DNA of 64,000 nt, from positions 248,001-312,000 of the forward strand of contig NZ_CP097757.1 of assembly GCF_023586085.1 (NCBI RefSeq), read 5' to 3'. Positions within the stretch are counted from its first letter, which is position 1, and each line of letters starts with the position of its first letter. Position numbers and translations under genes: made by a program. This document shows, piece by piece, positions 1 through 9,743 of this stretch. A model generated the notes under the pieces. That model saw only the letters and a program-made list of their open reading frames with translations. It had not been told where the DNA came from and made no database searches. This DNA comes from Blochmannia endosymbiont of Camponotus sp. (GTDB taxonomy: Bacteria; Pseudomonadota; Gammaproteobacteria; Enterobacterales; Enterobacteriaceae).

Positions 1-48
1 GATACACATATACATTCTGCTCAAGCACCTCAATTAATAGATTGTTGA
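1..48 (+). CDS. rplM: 50S ribosomal protein L13, C-terminal end (partial)
   Basis: The first 15 codons and a TGA stop read DTHIHSAQAPQLIDC. This resembles the C-terminal tail of enterobacterial L13, which ends in an HxAQxPQxLD pattern. The gene begins outside the window. L13 is an early-assembling protein of the large ribosomal subunit. The next gene is rpsI, 27 bases downstream, which reproduces the conserved rplM-rpsI operon and supports the call despite the short fragment. Confidence 0.85.
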   Translation, partial: DTHIHSAQAPQLIDC

Positions 49-75
49 TGAATAAAATACAATGGAAAATAGAGT

Positions 76-480
76 ATGATCTATAATCAATATTATGGTA
101 CCGGGCGAAGAAAAAGTGCATCAGCTCGGGTATTCATTAAACTAGACGCGACGAGTAATGGAAAAATTATTATAAACAAACGTAAATTAAATCAATATTT
201 TCCTAAAAATAGTATGCAGTGTATTGTTACCAGGCCTTTGAAAATTACTAATTTATTAAATAATAAGTTAGATATATATATTACTGTGAAAGGTGGAGGT
301 ACATCTGGGCAGGCTGGTGCTATATGTCATGGAATAACACGTGCATTATTGCAGTATGATGAAAAATTACGTGATGTATTGCGTTCAGTTGGATTAGTTA
401 CTAGAGATTCAAGAGAAGTAGAAAGAAAAAAGGTAGGATTACGTAAGGCACGAAGGAGCCCTCAATTTTCTAAACGTTGA
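76..480 (+). CDS. rpsI: 30S ribosomal protein S9
   Basis: S9 is a small-subunit protein whose C-terminal tail reaches the P-site tRNA. The 134-residue product matches the whole family (130 aa in E. coli). It begins [19 protein letters not shown], has the central [21 protein letters not shown] segment and keeps the basic tail ending RRSPQFSKR. An insertion of a few residues near position 25 accounts for the extra length. The ATG start puts the conserved [10 protein letters not shown] motif at residue 4. It follows rplM as in other proteobacteria, and a 1.26 kb spacer without genes follows it; in E. coli sspA and sspB lie downstream. Confidence 0.98.
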   Translation: MIYNQYYGTGRRKSASARVFIKLDATSNGKIIINKRKLNQYFPKNSMQCIVTRPLKITNLLNNKLDIYITVKGGGTSGQAGAICHGITRALLQYDEKLRDVLRSVGLVTRDSREVERKKVGLRKARRSPQFSKR

Positions 481-1738
481 TATTTTTGACGCATTTTGTG
501 TATAAATAAGTATAAGGATGTAATGGTTTTATCTTTTAAATGAGATTGAAAATTAAATATGAAATCATTTTTAATGATAAACATTGAGGTAAAGGTTCAG
601 CATACTGTAAGTGTTTTGGTTAATAAAAATTAGAGATAGTATTATTTAAAATAACATTGATCCCTATGGGATGGTGTATGCATATACATGTCGTATTAGT
701 GGTATGGTAGATGTGTTATTGGTTTGATGATTAGGTTTATTTATATTGTGTTATATAAAACGAAATTGATATGATCGTGCGTTTTATTTTTTAAAAATTA
801 TATATTTTAATATTCACGGAATTATAATTGATTCAATAATCGTAGGGATGTCTTTGTTGTAAGAGAATGAAGATTTATAATCATGTAGGGTTTATTTGTA
901 ATAAATATTGTTAACTTTCAAGCCATAGAATTTTAAAAAGTTCAATAATGTTCATTATGCGTATAAATTAAAAAATTTTATAATTTAAACCTAAAGTATA
1001 TTTTTGATAAAAATAAAAATAGAATCTTCATTGAAGATAGAGTATATACAGAGTGATTGATTATTATTAAAATAATTAGATATATAGATAAGTATATTGT
1101 ATACAAATGGTTATTTTAAGTATTTTTATTATTACTTCCTATGTTAGTAAACATATATGCATATAAATGATGATTTATAGATAAGGTGATGATGTACTAT
1201 ATCTATTTTTATTAAAGATTCACGCATTATATTCAATATTTCTTATTAATTTAAATGAAATAATTTATTTGGTTTTACATATGGTATATATAAACTAAAA
1301 TTTAGTGTTAAAGTGTGTGTTTTTATAGTATTTGTATATGTTTAAAATGATGTTGATTTATGAATATATTGTATTGACAAATAGATTGATTAATTTCTTC
1401 ATATTCAAAGTTATATCCTAATGTGGAAATAGGAAGTGTTTTATTATTTTTGTTAAAAATTCTATGTTATTTGTAGATAGAATTAATTAGAAATTTGCTA
1501 ATTTGGTATATTTATGAATATAAATAAAAAAGCATTAATTAATGATAACTAGCCTTTTATGATGATAAAAGTTAGTAAATAAATTACATCATAAATGATG
1601 TGTATGGATATATTTTTACTCTATTTTCTCAAGTATTATCTGTAATTTAAACTTATACAAATAATTTTTATAAAGTATAATAAACAAACTTATTGAAGAA
1701 AAGATTTATATTTCTGATCTGTAACTACTGCATTTCCC
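481..1738. other. Long AT-rich intergenic region, no gene seen
   Basis: These 1.26 kb between rpsI and dolP hold no open reading frame resembling a known protein and no tRNA-like cloverleaf. In E. coli sspA and sspB follow rpsI, so this is probably eroded sequence left after gene loss. The only structure noticed is a bulged hairpin near 1548-1576 and the inverted repeat at the end of dolP, both listed separately. Confidence 0.7.
1548..1576. repeat. 12-bp inverted repeat with one bulge
   Basis: The arms 1548-1560 and 1565-1576 pair over 12 positions (one G-U) with a single bulged C and a GATG loop. No T-run follows, so it is not a clear intrinsic terminator. It may be a folded RNA remnant or chance in AT-rich DNA. 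Confidence 0.35.
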
Positions 1739-1772
1739 TTATGCATAGGAAAATGCAGTAGTTACATTTTTT
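1720..1772. terminator. Hairpin overlapping the 3' end of dolP
   Basis: The arm TGTAACTACTGCATTT at 1720-1735 is the exact reverse complement of 1751-1766, separated by a short loop. One arm is made of the last codons of dolP. On the plus strand the stem is followed by six T (1767-1772), the form of an intrinsic terminator for transcripts coming from the rpsI side. On the minus strand the stem lies just past the dolP stop but has no T-run. It could serve both converging transcripts. Confidence 0.6.
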
Positions 1773-2326
1773 ACCCCATTTGTTGTGTTTGCTATTTTTT
1801 CAGCATATTTACCTTCTGCATAAGTAACTTGACCCAAAAGAAATACCTCTTTATTTTCTGTAATTATTTTAATACTAGAAGCATGTATATCTCTTTTAAG
1901 CAAAAGGTTTAAACGTATTTGATTAGTAATCAAAGTATCTGTGAAAATAGATTGCAAACATATTGGCGTACCTTGTCGAATTGCATTATAAATATTTTTT
2001 GTTCCATTAATTTTAGTTACTATTTTTATGGCTTCTTTGATAAAAGAAATAGAGGGAGCCTGTCCAGTTAATAATACGTTACCCTGATATACAGTGTTTT
2101 TTATACGTGCGTATTTTTTAATGTGTTGATTTTTGTTAAAAGCGTAAGCAATATGAGTTTCTAAAATGTGATCATCCAGTTGAGTACCTATAGTACGAGG
2201 ATCATGCCATGCTGTAGTAATAAATGCAGCAGTTCCGATAGCTAACATACTTGAACAACAAGCTTGCAATACCAATACAGAAAACAAAATTAATAATAAT
2301 TGAACTATATGATATCTAATGTTCAT
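1739..2326 (-). CDS. dolP: Outer-membrane lipoprotein DolP (YraP), dual BON domain
   Basis: The 195-residue product matches DolP (191 aa in E. coli) over its full length. DolP is an envelope lipoprotein with two BON domains that supports outer-membrane integrity and the BAM machinery. Residues 1-22 form a hydrophobic signal peptide ending in the lipobox LQAC, so Cys23 is the predicted lipidated residue. DPRTIGTQLDDHILE follows, then BON1 (about 50-115), the linker IRQGTPI, and BON2 (about 125-195) with TENKEVFLLGQVT and the end VKNVTTAF. The gene is divergent from rsmI; in E. coli rsmI (yraL) and yraP lie in the same neighbourhood. The ATG is the only start that leaves a proper signal peptide. 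Confidence 0.95.
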   Translation of the reverse strand: MNIRYHIVQLLLILFSVLVLQACCSSMLAIGTAAFITTAWHDPRTIGTQLDDHILETHIAYAFNKNQHIKKYARIKNTVYQGNVLLTGQAPSISFIKEAIKIVTKINGTKNIYNAIRQGTPICLQSIFTDTLITNQIRLNLLLKRDIHASSIKIITENKEVFLLGQVTYAEGKYAEKIANTTNGVKNVTTAFSYA

Positions 2327-2880
2327 TTATATGTATTCACAAATTCAGATATTAAAAATGGATATTAATACTAGTTCACTTATTATATTTTTTGTAAGTA
2401 AATTAATCGCAACTAACCATTTTGATTACACAAATGTATCAATAATAATTGTAAATAATATGAAAATACTCATTTTACTGCGAGTATAGTATACTTTTAA
2501 AAAATTTACATAAGATTATTATATTTTTGTTAAGTATTTTTAATAATTTCATTATGTTTATCATTTGTTTTTAAAGTAACCATTTTGACAAGAAGTAATT
2601 TTTAAAATGAATTATATTTCAACTAGTAAATTTTAATTATTCAATGTTGAAGTATTAGTTAAAAACATGTTTTAGTTAAATACATATTTAAAATGCGCTT
2701 AAATTTTTAAAAAATAATAAAAATAATGTACTAATTAATTTTTATATTATTTAATTATTCCTATATTGGTGAGTCTTAATGTATGAGACACTAATTTAGT
2801 ATGTTGGTATTAACAATAAAAATGCACCGTATTTTATAGTTTTTATTAAAATAATTCCTATTAAAATAAGATATTAATAT
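2327..2880. other. Divergent spacer between dolP and rsmI
   Basis: These 554 AT-rich bases lie between the divergent dolP and rsmI start codons. They must carry promoters for both genes, but I could not pick out a convincing -35/-10 pair from the background. No ORF with recognisable similarity is present; E. coli yraM (lpoA), yraN and diaA, which lie near here, are absent. Confidence 0.6.
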
Positions 2881-3771
2881 ATGAAGAAAACATCATCATC
2901 AATAACTAATTGTGTATCTGCTTTGTATATAGTTCCAACTCCTATTGGAAATTTAGAAGATATTACATGCCGAGCGTTATCAGTGTTGCGCCAAGTAGAT
3001 TGTATTGCTGCAGAAGATACACGCCGTACTCGCATATTATTAAATTTTTTTTCTATTCGTACATCTTTGTGTGTATTACATCAACATAATGAATATAAAA
3101 CAATACCAATATTAATTTCAAAATTACAGGCAGGATTAAGTGTTGCTGTAGTTTCTGACGCAGGTACTCCATTAATTAACGATCCAGGATATCGTTTAGT
3201 ACAATGTTGCCAGAAATTAAAAATTAAGGTTATTCCGCTTCCTGGCCCATGTGCTGCTATTACCGCATTATGTGGATCTGGATTGCCGACGGATCGGTTT
3301 TGTTTTGAAGGATTTCTACCGCATAAACATAGTTTACGAATAGGTCGTTTACAAGCCTTATTGGAAGAACCACGCACATTAATTTTTTATGATGTAAAAT
3401 ACCGCATAATGGATACTTTAAAAGATATGATTAGTATTTTTGGATTAGAACGTTATGTTGTATTAGCTCGGGAATTAACTAAAATATGGGAATCTATTTA
3501 TGGAGCCCCTGTCGGCCAATTATTATCTTGGATACAAAAAGATAATTCTCGAATTCAAGGAGAAATGGTTTTGGTGGTAGCAGGAAATTGTCTAAAAAAT
3601 AATGAATTATCGCCAAAAATACTTCATGTCATGAACTTGTTGGCATCGGAGTTATCTATAAAAAAAGCTGCAACTTTAGTAGAATATATATATGGAGTAA
3701 GAAAAAATGTGCTTTATAAAAAGTATTTGAGTAAACAATTAAATAAAATTTCAGATCAAAATATTAATTGA
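2881..3771 (+). CDS. rsmI: 16S rRNA 2'-O-methyltransferase RsmI
   Basis: RsmI methylates the 2'-O of C1402 in 16S rRNA using S-adenosylmethionine. The product is 296 residues (286 in E. coli). It shows the family motifs in order: VPTPIGNLEDIT near residue 20, AEDTRRTRILL near 45, VSDAGTPLINDPGYRLV near 95 and PGPCAAITALCGSGLPTDRF near 120. The N-terminus has about ten extra residues before the conserved LYIVPTPIGNL. The stop codon sits immediately before the -35 element of the rnpB promoter, so rsmI and rnpB are tightly packed with no separate terminator visible. Confidence 0.97.
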   Translation: MKKTSSSITNCVSALYIVPTPIGNLEDITCRALSVLRQVDCIAAEDTRRTRILLNFFSIRTSLCVLHQHNEYKTIPILISKLQAGLSVAVVSDAGTPLINDPGYRLVQCCQKLKIKVIPLPGPCAAITALCGSGLPTDRFCFEGFLPHKHSLRIGRLQALLEEPRTLIFYDVKYRIMDTLKDMISIFGLERYVVLARELTKIWESIYGAPVGQLLSWIQKDNSRIQGEMVLVVAGNCLKNNELSPKILHVMNLLASELSIKKAATLVEYIYGVRKNVLYKKYLSKQLNKISDQNIN

Positions 3772-3774
3772 TTA

Positions 3775-3803
3775 ATGACATCATTTAAAATAATGGTTAT
3801 AAT
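3775..3803 (+). promoter_or_regulatory. Sigma-70 promoter of rnpB
   Basis: ATGACA at 3775-3780 (five of six to TTGACA) is followed after exactly 17 bases by a perfect TATAAT at 3798-3803. The predicted start, seven bases on, coincides with the 5' end of the RNase P RNA inferred from helix P1 pairing. It lies directly after the rsmI stop codon. Confidence 0.85.
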
Positions 3804-3809
3804 GCTTTA

Positions 3810-4218
3810 GGGAGTTAGTCAAACAATCGCTGCTTCTTGTATTTGTAGTAATGAAGATGAAATTGGTATAATTACAAGTGAAGGGGAGGAAAGTCCGGGC
3901 TCCATAGGGCAGAGTGCCAGGTAACACCTGGGAGATGTGAATCTACGACAAGTGCAACAGAAAGAAAACCGCCAATAATTATTTATTATCACGAATAATG
4001 ATAAATAATATAGGTAAGGGTGAAAAGGTGTGGTAAGAGCGCACCATATGGGCTGGTAACAGTTTGTATCATGTAAACTCCACTCGGAGCAAGGCTGAAT
4101 AGAAGTTCTATAGTATGGTCCGTACTGAACTTGGGTAAGCCGCTTAAGCTGGCATGAGAATACCAGTGTAGATGAATGATTGTTTAAAACAGAACCCGGC
4201 TTAATGACTAGCTCCTTG
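3810..4218 (+). ncRNA. rnpB: RNase P RNA (M1 RNA)
   Basis: This is the catalytic RNA of RNase P, which cleaves 5' leaders from precursor tRNAs. Conserved blocks are plain: GAGGAAAGTCCGGGCTCCAT near 3892, AGGTAACACCTGG, ACAAGTGCAACAGAAAG, AAACCGCC, GGTAAGGGTGAAAAGGTG, GGTAAGAGCGCACC, GGCTGGTAACAG, AAACTCCACTCGGAGCAAGG and near the 3' end TAGATGAATGATTG and ACAGAACCCGGCTTA. The ends are set by P1, where GGAGTTAGTC (3811-3820) pairs with GACTAGCTCC (4206-4215). At about 409 nt it is slightly longer than the E. coli RNA (377 nt), partly because the P12-like hairpin is AT-rich and extended. A protein partner gene (rnpA) is not in the window. Confidence 0.97.
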
Positions 4219-4781
4219 TTAAAATAAATATAGAGTAAGAAGAATAAAATAAAAAATAATATAGTAAGTGTTTAGTTTTATAGTCAGTAATGTGTCTTTA
4301 AATCGTTAATTATAGAAAAATTATACTATTTATGATAGACAATGAAAATTTTATTTGATACTTATAACATCCATATCACATACTGTTGTTTATTATCATA
4401 AGTATTTTTATGTGGTATCGTTAAATTAATTTGTAATGTTATCAACAAATAAAATATGTAAATTAAAATTTAATCAGTATTTACTTACAACATATCATTG
4501 CATTATTTAACGTAAATAGATATATAGTTACATTAATACATTTTATACAAAAGTTTTAAAGAATTTAACATTTCTACAAAAATATTTCAGAATTTATAAT
4601 TATAGTGATTAAATAAATATTATTTCTAATTATTTGTTGGCAGCATTATGTAGAGGGGTTAAAGGAATAGTAGATTTGTATTTTTTGTTGAAAAGTGATG
4701 GACTAAAATAGGGATATGCAAAAAATATAGATTTGTTTTAAATTGATTAAATATTCTTATATGTATGCAATTCAGTGAGTC
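4219..4781. other. AT-rich spacer after rnpB, no gene seen
   Basis: These 563 bases between rnpB and the dedA-family gene show no ORF of interest and no tRNA-like structure. No strong intrinsic terminator is evident after rnpB; the bases after the mature end are A-rich rather than a GC hairpin with a T-run. Confidence 0.6.
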
Positions 4782-5336
4782 ATGGATATTTTAAAAGAAT
4801 TACTAAATATAATATGGCAGAATAATCTTACGTTATTTCCTAATTTAAGGTTAGCATTAGCTATTTATTCGTTAGTATTTATTATTCTTTTTTTAGAGAA
4901 TGCTATTCTTCCGGCATTTTTTTTGCCAGGAGACAGTTTATTAATTGTATTAGGAATATTAATTGCGAAAGGTATTTTAAATTTTACTGCAACTTTAGGA
5001 ATTTTAACAGTAGCTGCAAGCTTAGGTAGTTGGATGAGTTATTTGCAAGGTAAATTTTTAGAAAATAACAAAACAATAAAAAGCTGGTTATCTTTTATAC
5101 CTAATAAATCCTATCAAAGAGCAAATCGTATGATCCACAAACATGGACTATCTGCTCTTTTTGTTGGTCGTTTTATAGTGTTCGTGCGAACAGTGTTACC
5201 TACTATTGCAGGGGTGTCTGGATTAAGCTCCTTTCGTTTCCAATTGTTTAATTGGATCAGTTCATTTGTATGGGTGTTTATACTTATTGTTTTGGGTTTT
5301 TTTTTGGAACGATTAGAATTTTTTTATCTATTATAA
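4782..5336 (+). CDS. yqjA: DedA-family membrane protein (YqjA/YghB-like), C-terminally short
   Basis: DedA proteins are inner-membrane proteins needed for membrane homeostasis and envelope stress tolerance. The 184 residues align with E. coli YqjA/YghB (about 220 aa) from the N-terminus: FLENAILPAFFLPGDSLL (the acidic residues of the conserved E39/D51 pair), LTVAASLGSWMSYLQG, and HKHGLSALFVGRFIVFVRTVLP with the essential arginines. The last 35 or so residues, including the final membrane helix of the family, are missing. A run of nine T (5297-5305) lies where the alignment weakens; a tenth T would give GTIRIFLSIII and a stop at 5365, also short. It may be truncated or subject to slippage. YqjA versus YghB cannot be settled. 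Confidence 0.85.
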   Translation: MDILKELLNIIWQNNLTLFPNLRLALAIYSLVFIILFLENAILPAFFLPGDSLLIVLGILIAKGILNFTATLGILTVAASLGSWMSYLQGKFLENNKTIKSWLSFIPNKSYQRANRMIHKHGLSALFVGRFIVFVRTVLPTIAGVSGLSSFRFQLFNWISSFVWVFILIVLGFFLERLEFFYLL

Positions 5337-5461
5337 TAGATAATGTAGTCAAAATTACTCATTGATAATGATATTAATGCTATTAGATCATGGGGTTTTT
5401 AAAAAATGATTTGTAAACGCTTAATGAGATAATGTAAAAATTATTTTTAGTAAAAATATTA

Positions 5462-5536
5462 TGACCCCTGCTGGATTTGAACCAGCGACCAAGCGATTAT
5501 GAGTCGCCTGCTCTAACCAATCTGAGCTAAGGGGCC
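5462..5536 (-). tRNA. ileX: tRNA-Ile (CAU anticodon, lysidine-type)
   Basis: The minus strand reads GGCCCCTTAGCTCAGATTGG, then an anticodon arm with loop CTCATAA, and a T-arm GCTGGTTCAAATCCAGC. The sequence is almost identical to E. coli tRNA-Ile2 (ileX) rather than a methionine tRNA: the acceptor begins GGCCCCT and the anticodon stem is GCGAC/ATCGC-like. The CAU anticodon must be converted to lysidine-AU by TilS (not in this window) to read AUA, a codon used very often here. The acceptor contains a G2-U71 wobble. CCA is not encoded. Confidence 0.95.
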
Positions 5537-5816
5537 TTGATTTTAATTTAAATTACCTGCAATATGAAAAATTTTTTATTTAATATTAAATAAATCATTA
5601 TAATCGAAGTCTTCTATATGTTATCAAGTTATATTGATGTTCTACTATATAATTTTATTTATTGATATTCTACGTCGTAGTGTATAGCATACTTTATGCA
5701 ATTTTGCAAAAATTGTTATGTTTTATATTTGTATATTGAATATATATATTGTAAATTAATATGTGATATCATAATTATACCAATTGGTAATTATTTTTTA
5801 AAATTTTTATATTTAT

Positions 5817-7664
5817 TTAATCATCTAAAAAGCTGCGTAATATTTCAGAGCGGCTAGGATGACGTAATTTTCTTAAAGCTTTTGCTTCTATTTGACGGAT
5901 ACGTTCCCGTGTTACATCAAACTGTTTTCCCACTTCTTCTAAAGTATGATCAGTGTTCATATCAATACCAAACCGCATACGTAGTACTTTAGCTTCTCTT
6001 GGAGTTAATCCAGAAAGTACATCATGAGTGGCAGTACGTAAATTATCTGAAGTTGCTGAATCTAAAGGTAAGTCAAGATTCGTATCTTCAATAAAATCAC
6101 CAAGATGAGAATCTTCATCTTCTCCTATAGGAGTTTCCATGGAAATAGGTTCTTTCGCTATTTTTAATACTTTTCTAACTTTATCTTCTGACATAAGCAT
6201 GCGCTCTGCTAATTCTTCTGGTGTTGGCTCATGTCCAATTTCTTGTAGCATTTGCCGAGAAACTCTGTTAAGCTTATTGATGGTTTCTATCATATGAACA
6301 GGAATTCTAATAGTACGTGCTTGGTCTGCTATTGATCTAGTAATTGCCTGGCGAATCCACCAAGTAGCGTAAGTAGAAAATTTATAACCACGACGATACT
6401 CAAATTTATCTACAGCTTTCATCAAACCAATATTACCTTCTTGTATCAAATCTAAAAATTGTAACCCTCTATTTGTATATTTTTTAGCAATAGATATGAC
6501 TAAGCGAAGATTAGCTTCAACCATTTCTTTTTTAGCTCTGCGAGCTTTAGCTTCCCCAATCGACATACGACGATTAATATCTTTCACTTGTTCTATTGTT
6601 AGTCCTGTTTCTTTTTCAATTTGGTGTAGTTTTGATAAACTATGTTGTACATCTTCATCAACTTTATGTAATGTTTCCGACCATGACGTGTTGTGCATAG
6701 ATAAAGCCGTATTAAACCAAGCTTTATTAGTTTCATTTCCTGAAAATAACTCTATGAAATTTTTTTTAGGCATTTTACTAATTTCAACACATAATTTCAT
6801 AATCAAACGTTCTTGTATGCGTACTCGTTCCATCATAGAGCGCATGTTATTAACTAAGTTGTCAAATTGTTTCGGAACTAATCTAAATTGTTTAAATACT
6901 TCAGAAAGCTTTAAGATTTCTTTTGATGATTGAACATGATTTCGTCCATTACATTTTATTGATTTTCGCGTTATTTCATATTGATTACGTAGCGCTATAA
7001 ATTTTTTACGAGCTACGTCTGGATCAATGTTATTTTCATCATTATTTTCTTCTTCATCGTCGTCAGATATTGTTTCAGAAACAGTTTCAGGAGTTATATT
7101 CTGAGTTATATTTGTGCGTGCTGATATATTTTCTTCATCTGCGTTAGGATCTACAAAACCTGTAATTAAATCTGAAAGGCGTGTTTCTCCGGTTTCTACA
7201 CGTTTATATTGATCTAATAGATAAGTAATTGCTTCTGGGTATTCAGCAACTGAGCATTGCACTTGATTTATCCCATCTTCGATTCTTTTAGCAATATCTA
7301 TTTCGCCTTCTCGTGTTAATAACTCTACAGTACCCATTTCTCGCATATACATTCGTACTGGATCAGTTGTTCTACCTAACAACTCTGAGTCAACATTAGC
7401 TAATGCCTGTACTGCTGCTTCTGTTGCGTCTTCTTCGTCGTTAGTAGAACTAGTATGCTCAATTAACAAAAACTCATCGGAACTAGGCGCTTCTTCCATG
7501 ACTTGAATACCCATATCATTCATCATTTGAATTATATTTTCGATTTGACTTGGATCCACAATATCTTCTGGTAAATGATCGTTGACCTCAGAAAAAGTTA
7601 AATATCCTTGTTCCTTCCCAAGTGTGACGAGTAACTTAAATTGTGATTGTGGGTTATGTTCCAT
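5817..7664 (-). CDS. rpoD: RNA polymerase primary sigma factor sigma-70
   Basis: This is the housekeeping sigma factor, 615 residues from the chosen start (613 in E. coli). Region 1.1 begins [20 protein letters not shown]. Region 1.2 has [20 protein letters not shown] near residue 100. An Asp/Glu/Asn-rich non-conserved segment lies around 170-215. Region 2 contains [20 protein letters not shown] and [13 protein letters not shown], and region 4 ends [20 protein letters not shown]. An in-frame ATG 20 codons upstream is rejected because the chosen start matches the family N-terminus and has GGGAG eight bases before it. It is last in rpsU-dnaG-rpoD, the classical macromolecular-synthesis operon. 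Confidence 0.98.
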   Translation of the reverse strand: MEHNPQSQFKLLVTLGKEQGYLTFSEVNDHLPEDIVDPSQIENIIQMMNDMGIQVMEEAPSSDEFLLIEHTSSTNDEEDATEAAVQALANVDSELLGRTTDPVRMYMREMGTVELLTREGEIDIAKRIEDGINQVQCSVAEYPEAITYLLDQYKRVETGETRLSDLITGFVDPNADEENISARTNITQNITPETVSETISDDDEEENNDENNIDPDVARKKFIALRNQYEITRKSIKCNGRNHVQSSKEILKLSEVFKQFRLVPKQFDNLVNNMRSMMERVRIQERLIMKLCVEISKMPKKNFIELFSGNETNKAWFNTALSMHNTSWSETLHKVDEDVQHSLSKLHQIEKETGLTIEQVKDINRRMSIGEAKARRAKKEMVEANLRLVISIAKKYTNRGLQFLDLIQEGNIGLMKAVDKFEYRRGYKFSTYATWWIRQAITRSIADQARTIRIPVHMIETINKLNRVSRQMLQEIGHEPTPEELAERMLMSEDKVRKVLKIAKEPISMETPIGEDEDSHLGDFIEDTNLDLPLDSATSDNLRTATHDVLSGLTPREAKVLRMRFGIDMNTDHTLEEVGKQFDVTRERIRQIEAKALRKLRHPSRSEILRSFLDD

Positions 7665-7830
7665 AAAAAAGACTCCCACGTTTGCAGTGATATTTAAAAG
7701 TTTAATAGATGGTGTAGTGCCCATCTATCGATAATATGTAAATAAAATTATTAACAGTAATTTATTCAGGAGGTATTTTTATGATTATTTTCATTAGTAA
7801 TATTGAACCTAAAAAGTGTATAATTTTATA

Positions 7831-9576
7831 TTAACGTTTTGATAATGTTTGAGTTAATAACCACAATTCTTGACGTTCTTGTGTTGTTAATCCAGATATT
7901 CGATCACGCGCGATCAGTATTTCTTGACGTTGTTCAAGAGTGAAATTATATAATTTAGTTAATGCATCAATAAAAGCGGTTTCTATCATATCATTTGTAA
8001 TCAAGTGGTTCCAATATGCTAGTGTTTCAAGTTTTGAAAAAAATTTATTCTCACGGTAGTACTCTAACAATTGTGCAGGAGTTGGTGTTGGATATGTCTT
8101 ACATATTTTAACTAAATCAGTAAAAATCAACATCATGATATCGTTTTTTTTAAATTGTTTTAATTCTTGTATGTTTGGTACTAATTTAGAAAGTTGTGGA
8201 TTTTGTATTAGCAATCCTATTAATATGTGTTCTACGCTATAATTTATACAATATTTTTTTATTTTATTAGTAGATAAAACAGGTTTGTTTATAAGCAATT
8301 GATTTAGTTTATTTTCATCTAAAATTCCTATTTTATTACCTAATTGTTGTAGTAAACATAATTTTAATGTTTTTCCAGGAATTTTATTAAGCATAGGTAA
8401 TATTAGGTTGCTTAATTTAACCCGACCCCCCAATGTTTGTAAATTTATTTTTTGTGATAGTGTTTTGAAAAGAAAATTTGATAAATCTTGTGTTTGTGTT
8501 AATGTTTTTAAAAAATTATCTTTTCCTATTTTACGTATTAATGTATCTGGATCTTCTCCATGAGGTAAAAATATAAAATTTATTTGGCGATCGTCAGTAA
8601 GATATGGTAAAACGATGTTTAATGTACGCCAAGCAGCTTTTTTACCAGCATGATCACCATCATAACAACAAATAATTTGATTGGTGATATTATATAATAA
8701 TCTAATATGATTAGCAGTGGTAGTTCCTAAAGAAGCGACTGCATAATTGATTCCAAATTGTGTTAATGTAATAACGTCTATATACCCTTCTACTAAAAGT
8801 ATATAAGAGGGATTCTTACATTGTATGCGTGCTTCATATAAACCATATAAATGTTGATTTTTTTTAAAAATTTCGGTATCTGGTGAATTTAAATATTTGG
8901 GCATTTTTTTATGTGTGATGACACGCCCTCCAAATGCTACGATTCTTCCTGCTATATCTCGTATGGGGAACATAAGACGATTACGAAATCGATCATATTT
9001 ATATTTTCTGTTATTACTAATTAACATACCTGATTGGTCAAGTAGTATTTGATCATATGATGTAAAACGAAATTTTCGTATTATATTATTCCATCCAGGT
9101 GGAGCAAATCCAATGTTGAAGTCAGTAATAGTTTTAGCGGTTAGTCCACGATTTTGCAAATATTTATAAGCATATAAATATTTTTTTTGAATCAATATAT
9201 TTTGATAGTATTGACTTAATTTGTTCATTAGTTGATACAAATTGGGTTTTTGACAATTATTTTTTTTTAAAATGTCTACATTTAGCTCTAATGATATCCC
9301 ATTTATAACTGATAGTTCCTTAATAGATTCGATAAATGTAAGTCGGTCATAATTCATCAGAAAATCTATCGCATTCCCATGTGATCCACAACTAAAACAA
9401 TAATAGAATTGTTTCTCGATATTAACAGTAAATGATGGGTGGTTTTCGACATGAAATGGACAACGAGCCAGAAAATTTTTTCCTTGTTTTTTTAAAGATA
9501 TACGTCGACCAATTAAATCAACAATATTAGTACGCGATATCAACTCATTGATTACTGTATTTGGAATACGGGTAAT
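7831..9576 (-). CDS. dnaG: DNA primase, apparent ATT start codon
   Basis: DnaG makes RNA primers at the replication fork. The product shows the CHC2 zinc finger (CPFH and CFSCG, Cys39, His42, Cys60 and Cys63 in this numbering), the TOPRIM core with VEGYIDV and CYDGDHAGKKAAWR, and a DnaB-binding C-terminal domain ending GLTTQERQELWLLTQTLSK. The conserved N-terminus (RIPxxxINxLxxRT) continues upstream of any ATG, GTG or TTG. It reaches an ATT at 9576 with TAAGGAG five bases before it, giving 581 aa, exactly the E. coli length. An in-frame TAA lies four codons above, so only ATT or the adjacent ATA can serve. A TTG at 9543 would delete 11 conserved residues. An 8-bp hairpin (9593-9616) sits in the rpsU-dnaG gap. 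Confidence 0.96.
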   Translation of the reverse strand: MTRIPNTVINELISRTNIVDLIGRRISLKKQGKNFLARCPFHVENHPSFTVNIEKQFYYCFSCGSHGNAIDFLMNYDRLTFIESIKELSVINGISLELNVDILKKNNCQKPNLYQLMNKLSQYYQNILIQKKYLYAYKYLQNRGLTAKTITDFNIGFAPPGWNNIIRKFRFTSYDQILLDQSGMLISNNRKYKYDRFRNRLMFPIRDIAGRIVAFGGRVITHKKMPKYLNSPDTEIFKKNQHLYGLYEARIQCKNPSYILLVEGYIDVITLTQFGINYAVASLGTTTANHIRLLYNITNQIICCYDGDHAGKKAAWRTLNIVLPYLTDDRQINFIFLPHGEDPDTLIRKIGKDNFLKTLTQTQDLSNFLFKTLSQKINLQTLGGRVKLSNLILPMLNKIPGKTLKLCLLQQLGNKIGILDENKLNQLLINKPVLSTNKIKKYCINYSVEHILIGLLIQNPQLSKLVPNIQELKQFKKNDIMMLIFTDLVKICKTYPTPTPAQLLEYYRENKFFSKLETLAYWNHLITNDMIETAFIDALTKLYNFTLEQRQEILIARDRISGLTTQERQELWLLTQTLSKR

Positions 9577-9743
9577 TATATCTCCTTAGTTTGTGTTATT
9601 GAATAACAAATAACACTAACGTTATTATAAGTTATGATTAAATGTTATGTTTATAAATATAGGTGACTTAGTTGTACTCATCATAAAAATAATGTTTTTC
9701 ATTTATTTTTTGTATATTAAAAAATTATATGAGTGAGAATAAC

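Noticed and set aside
5325..5342. 18-bp palindrome TATCTATTATAATAGATA at the dedA-family stop
   Set aside because: No loop, pure low-complexity AT sequence; not enough to call a terminator.
5462..5536. Reading the CAU tRNA as a methionine tRNA
   Set aside because: Acceptor, D and T arms match tRNA-Ile2 (ileX), not elongator or initiator methionine tRNA.
6496..6933. 145-codon plus-strand ORF inside rpoD
   Set aside because: Antisense to conserved sigma-70 regions; no independent evidence.
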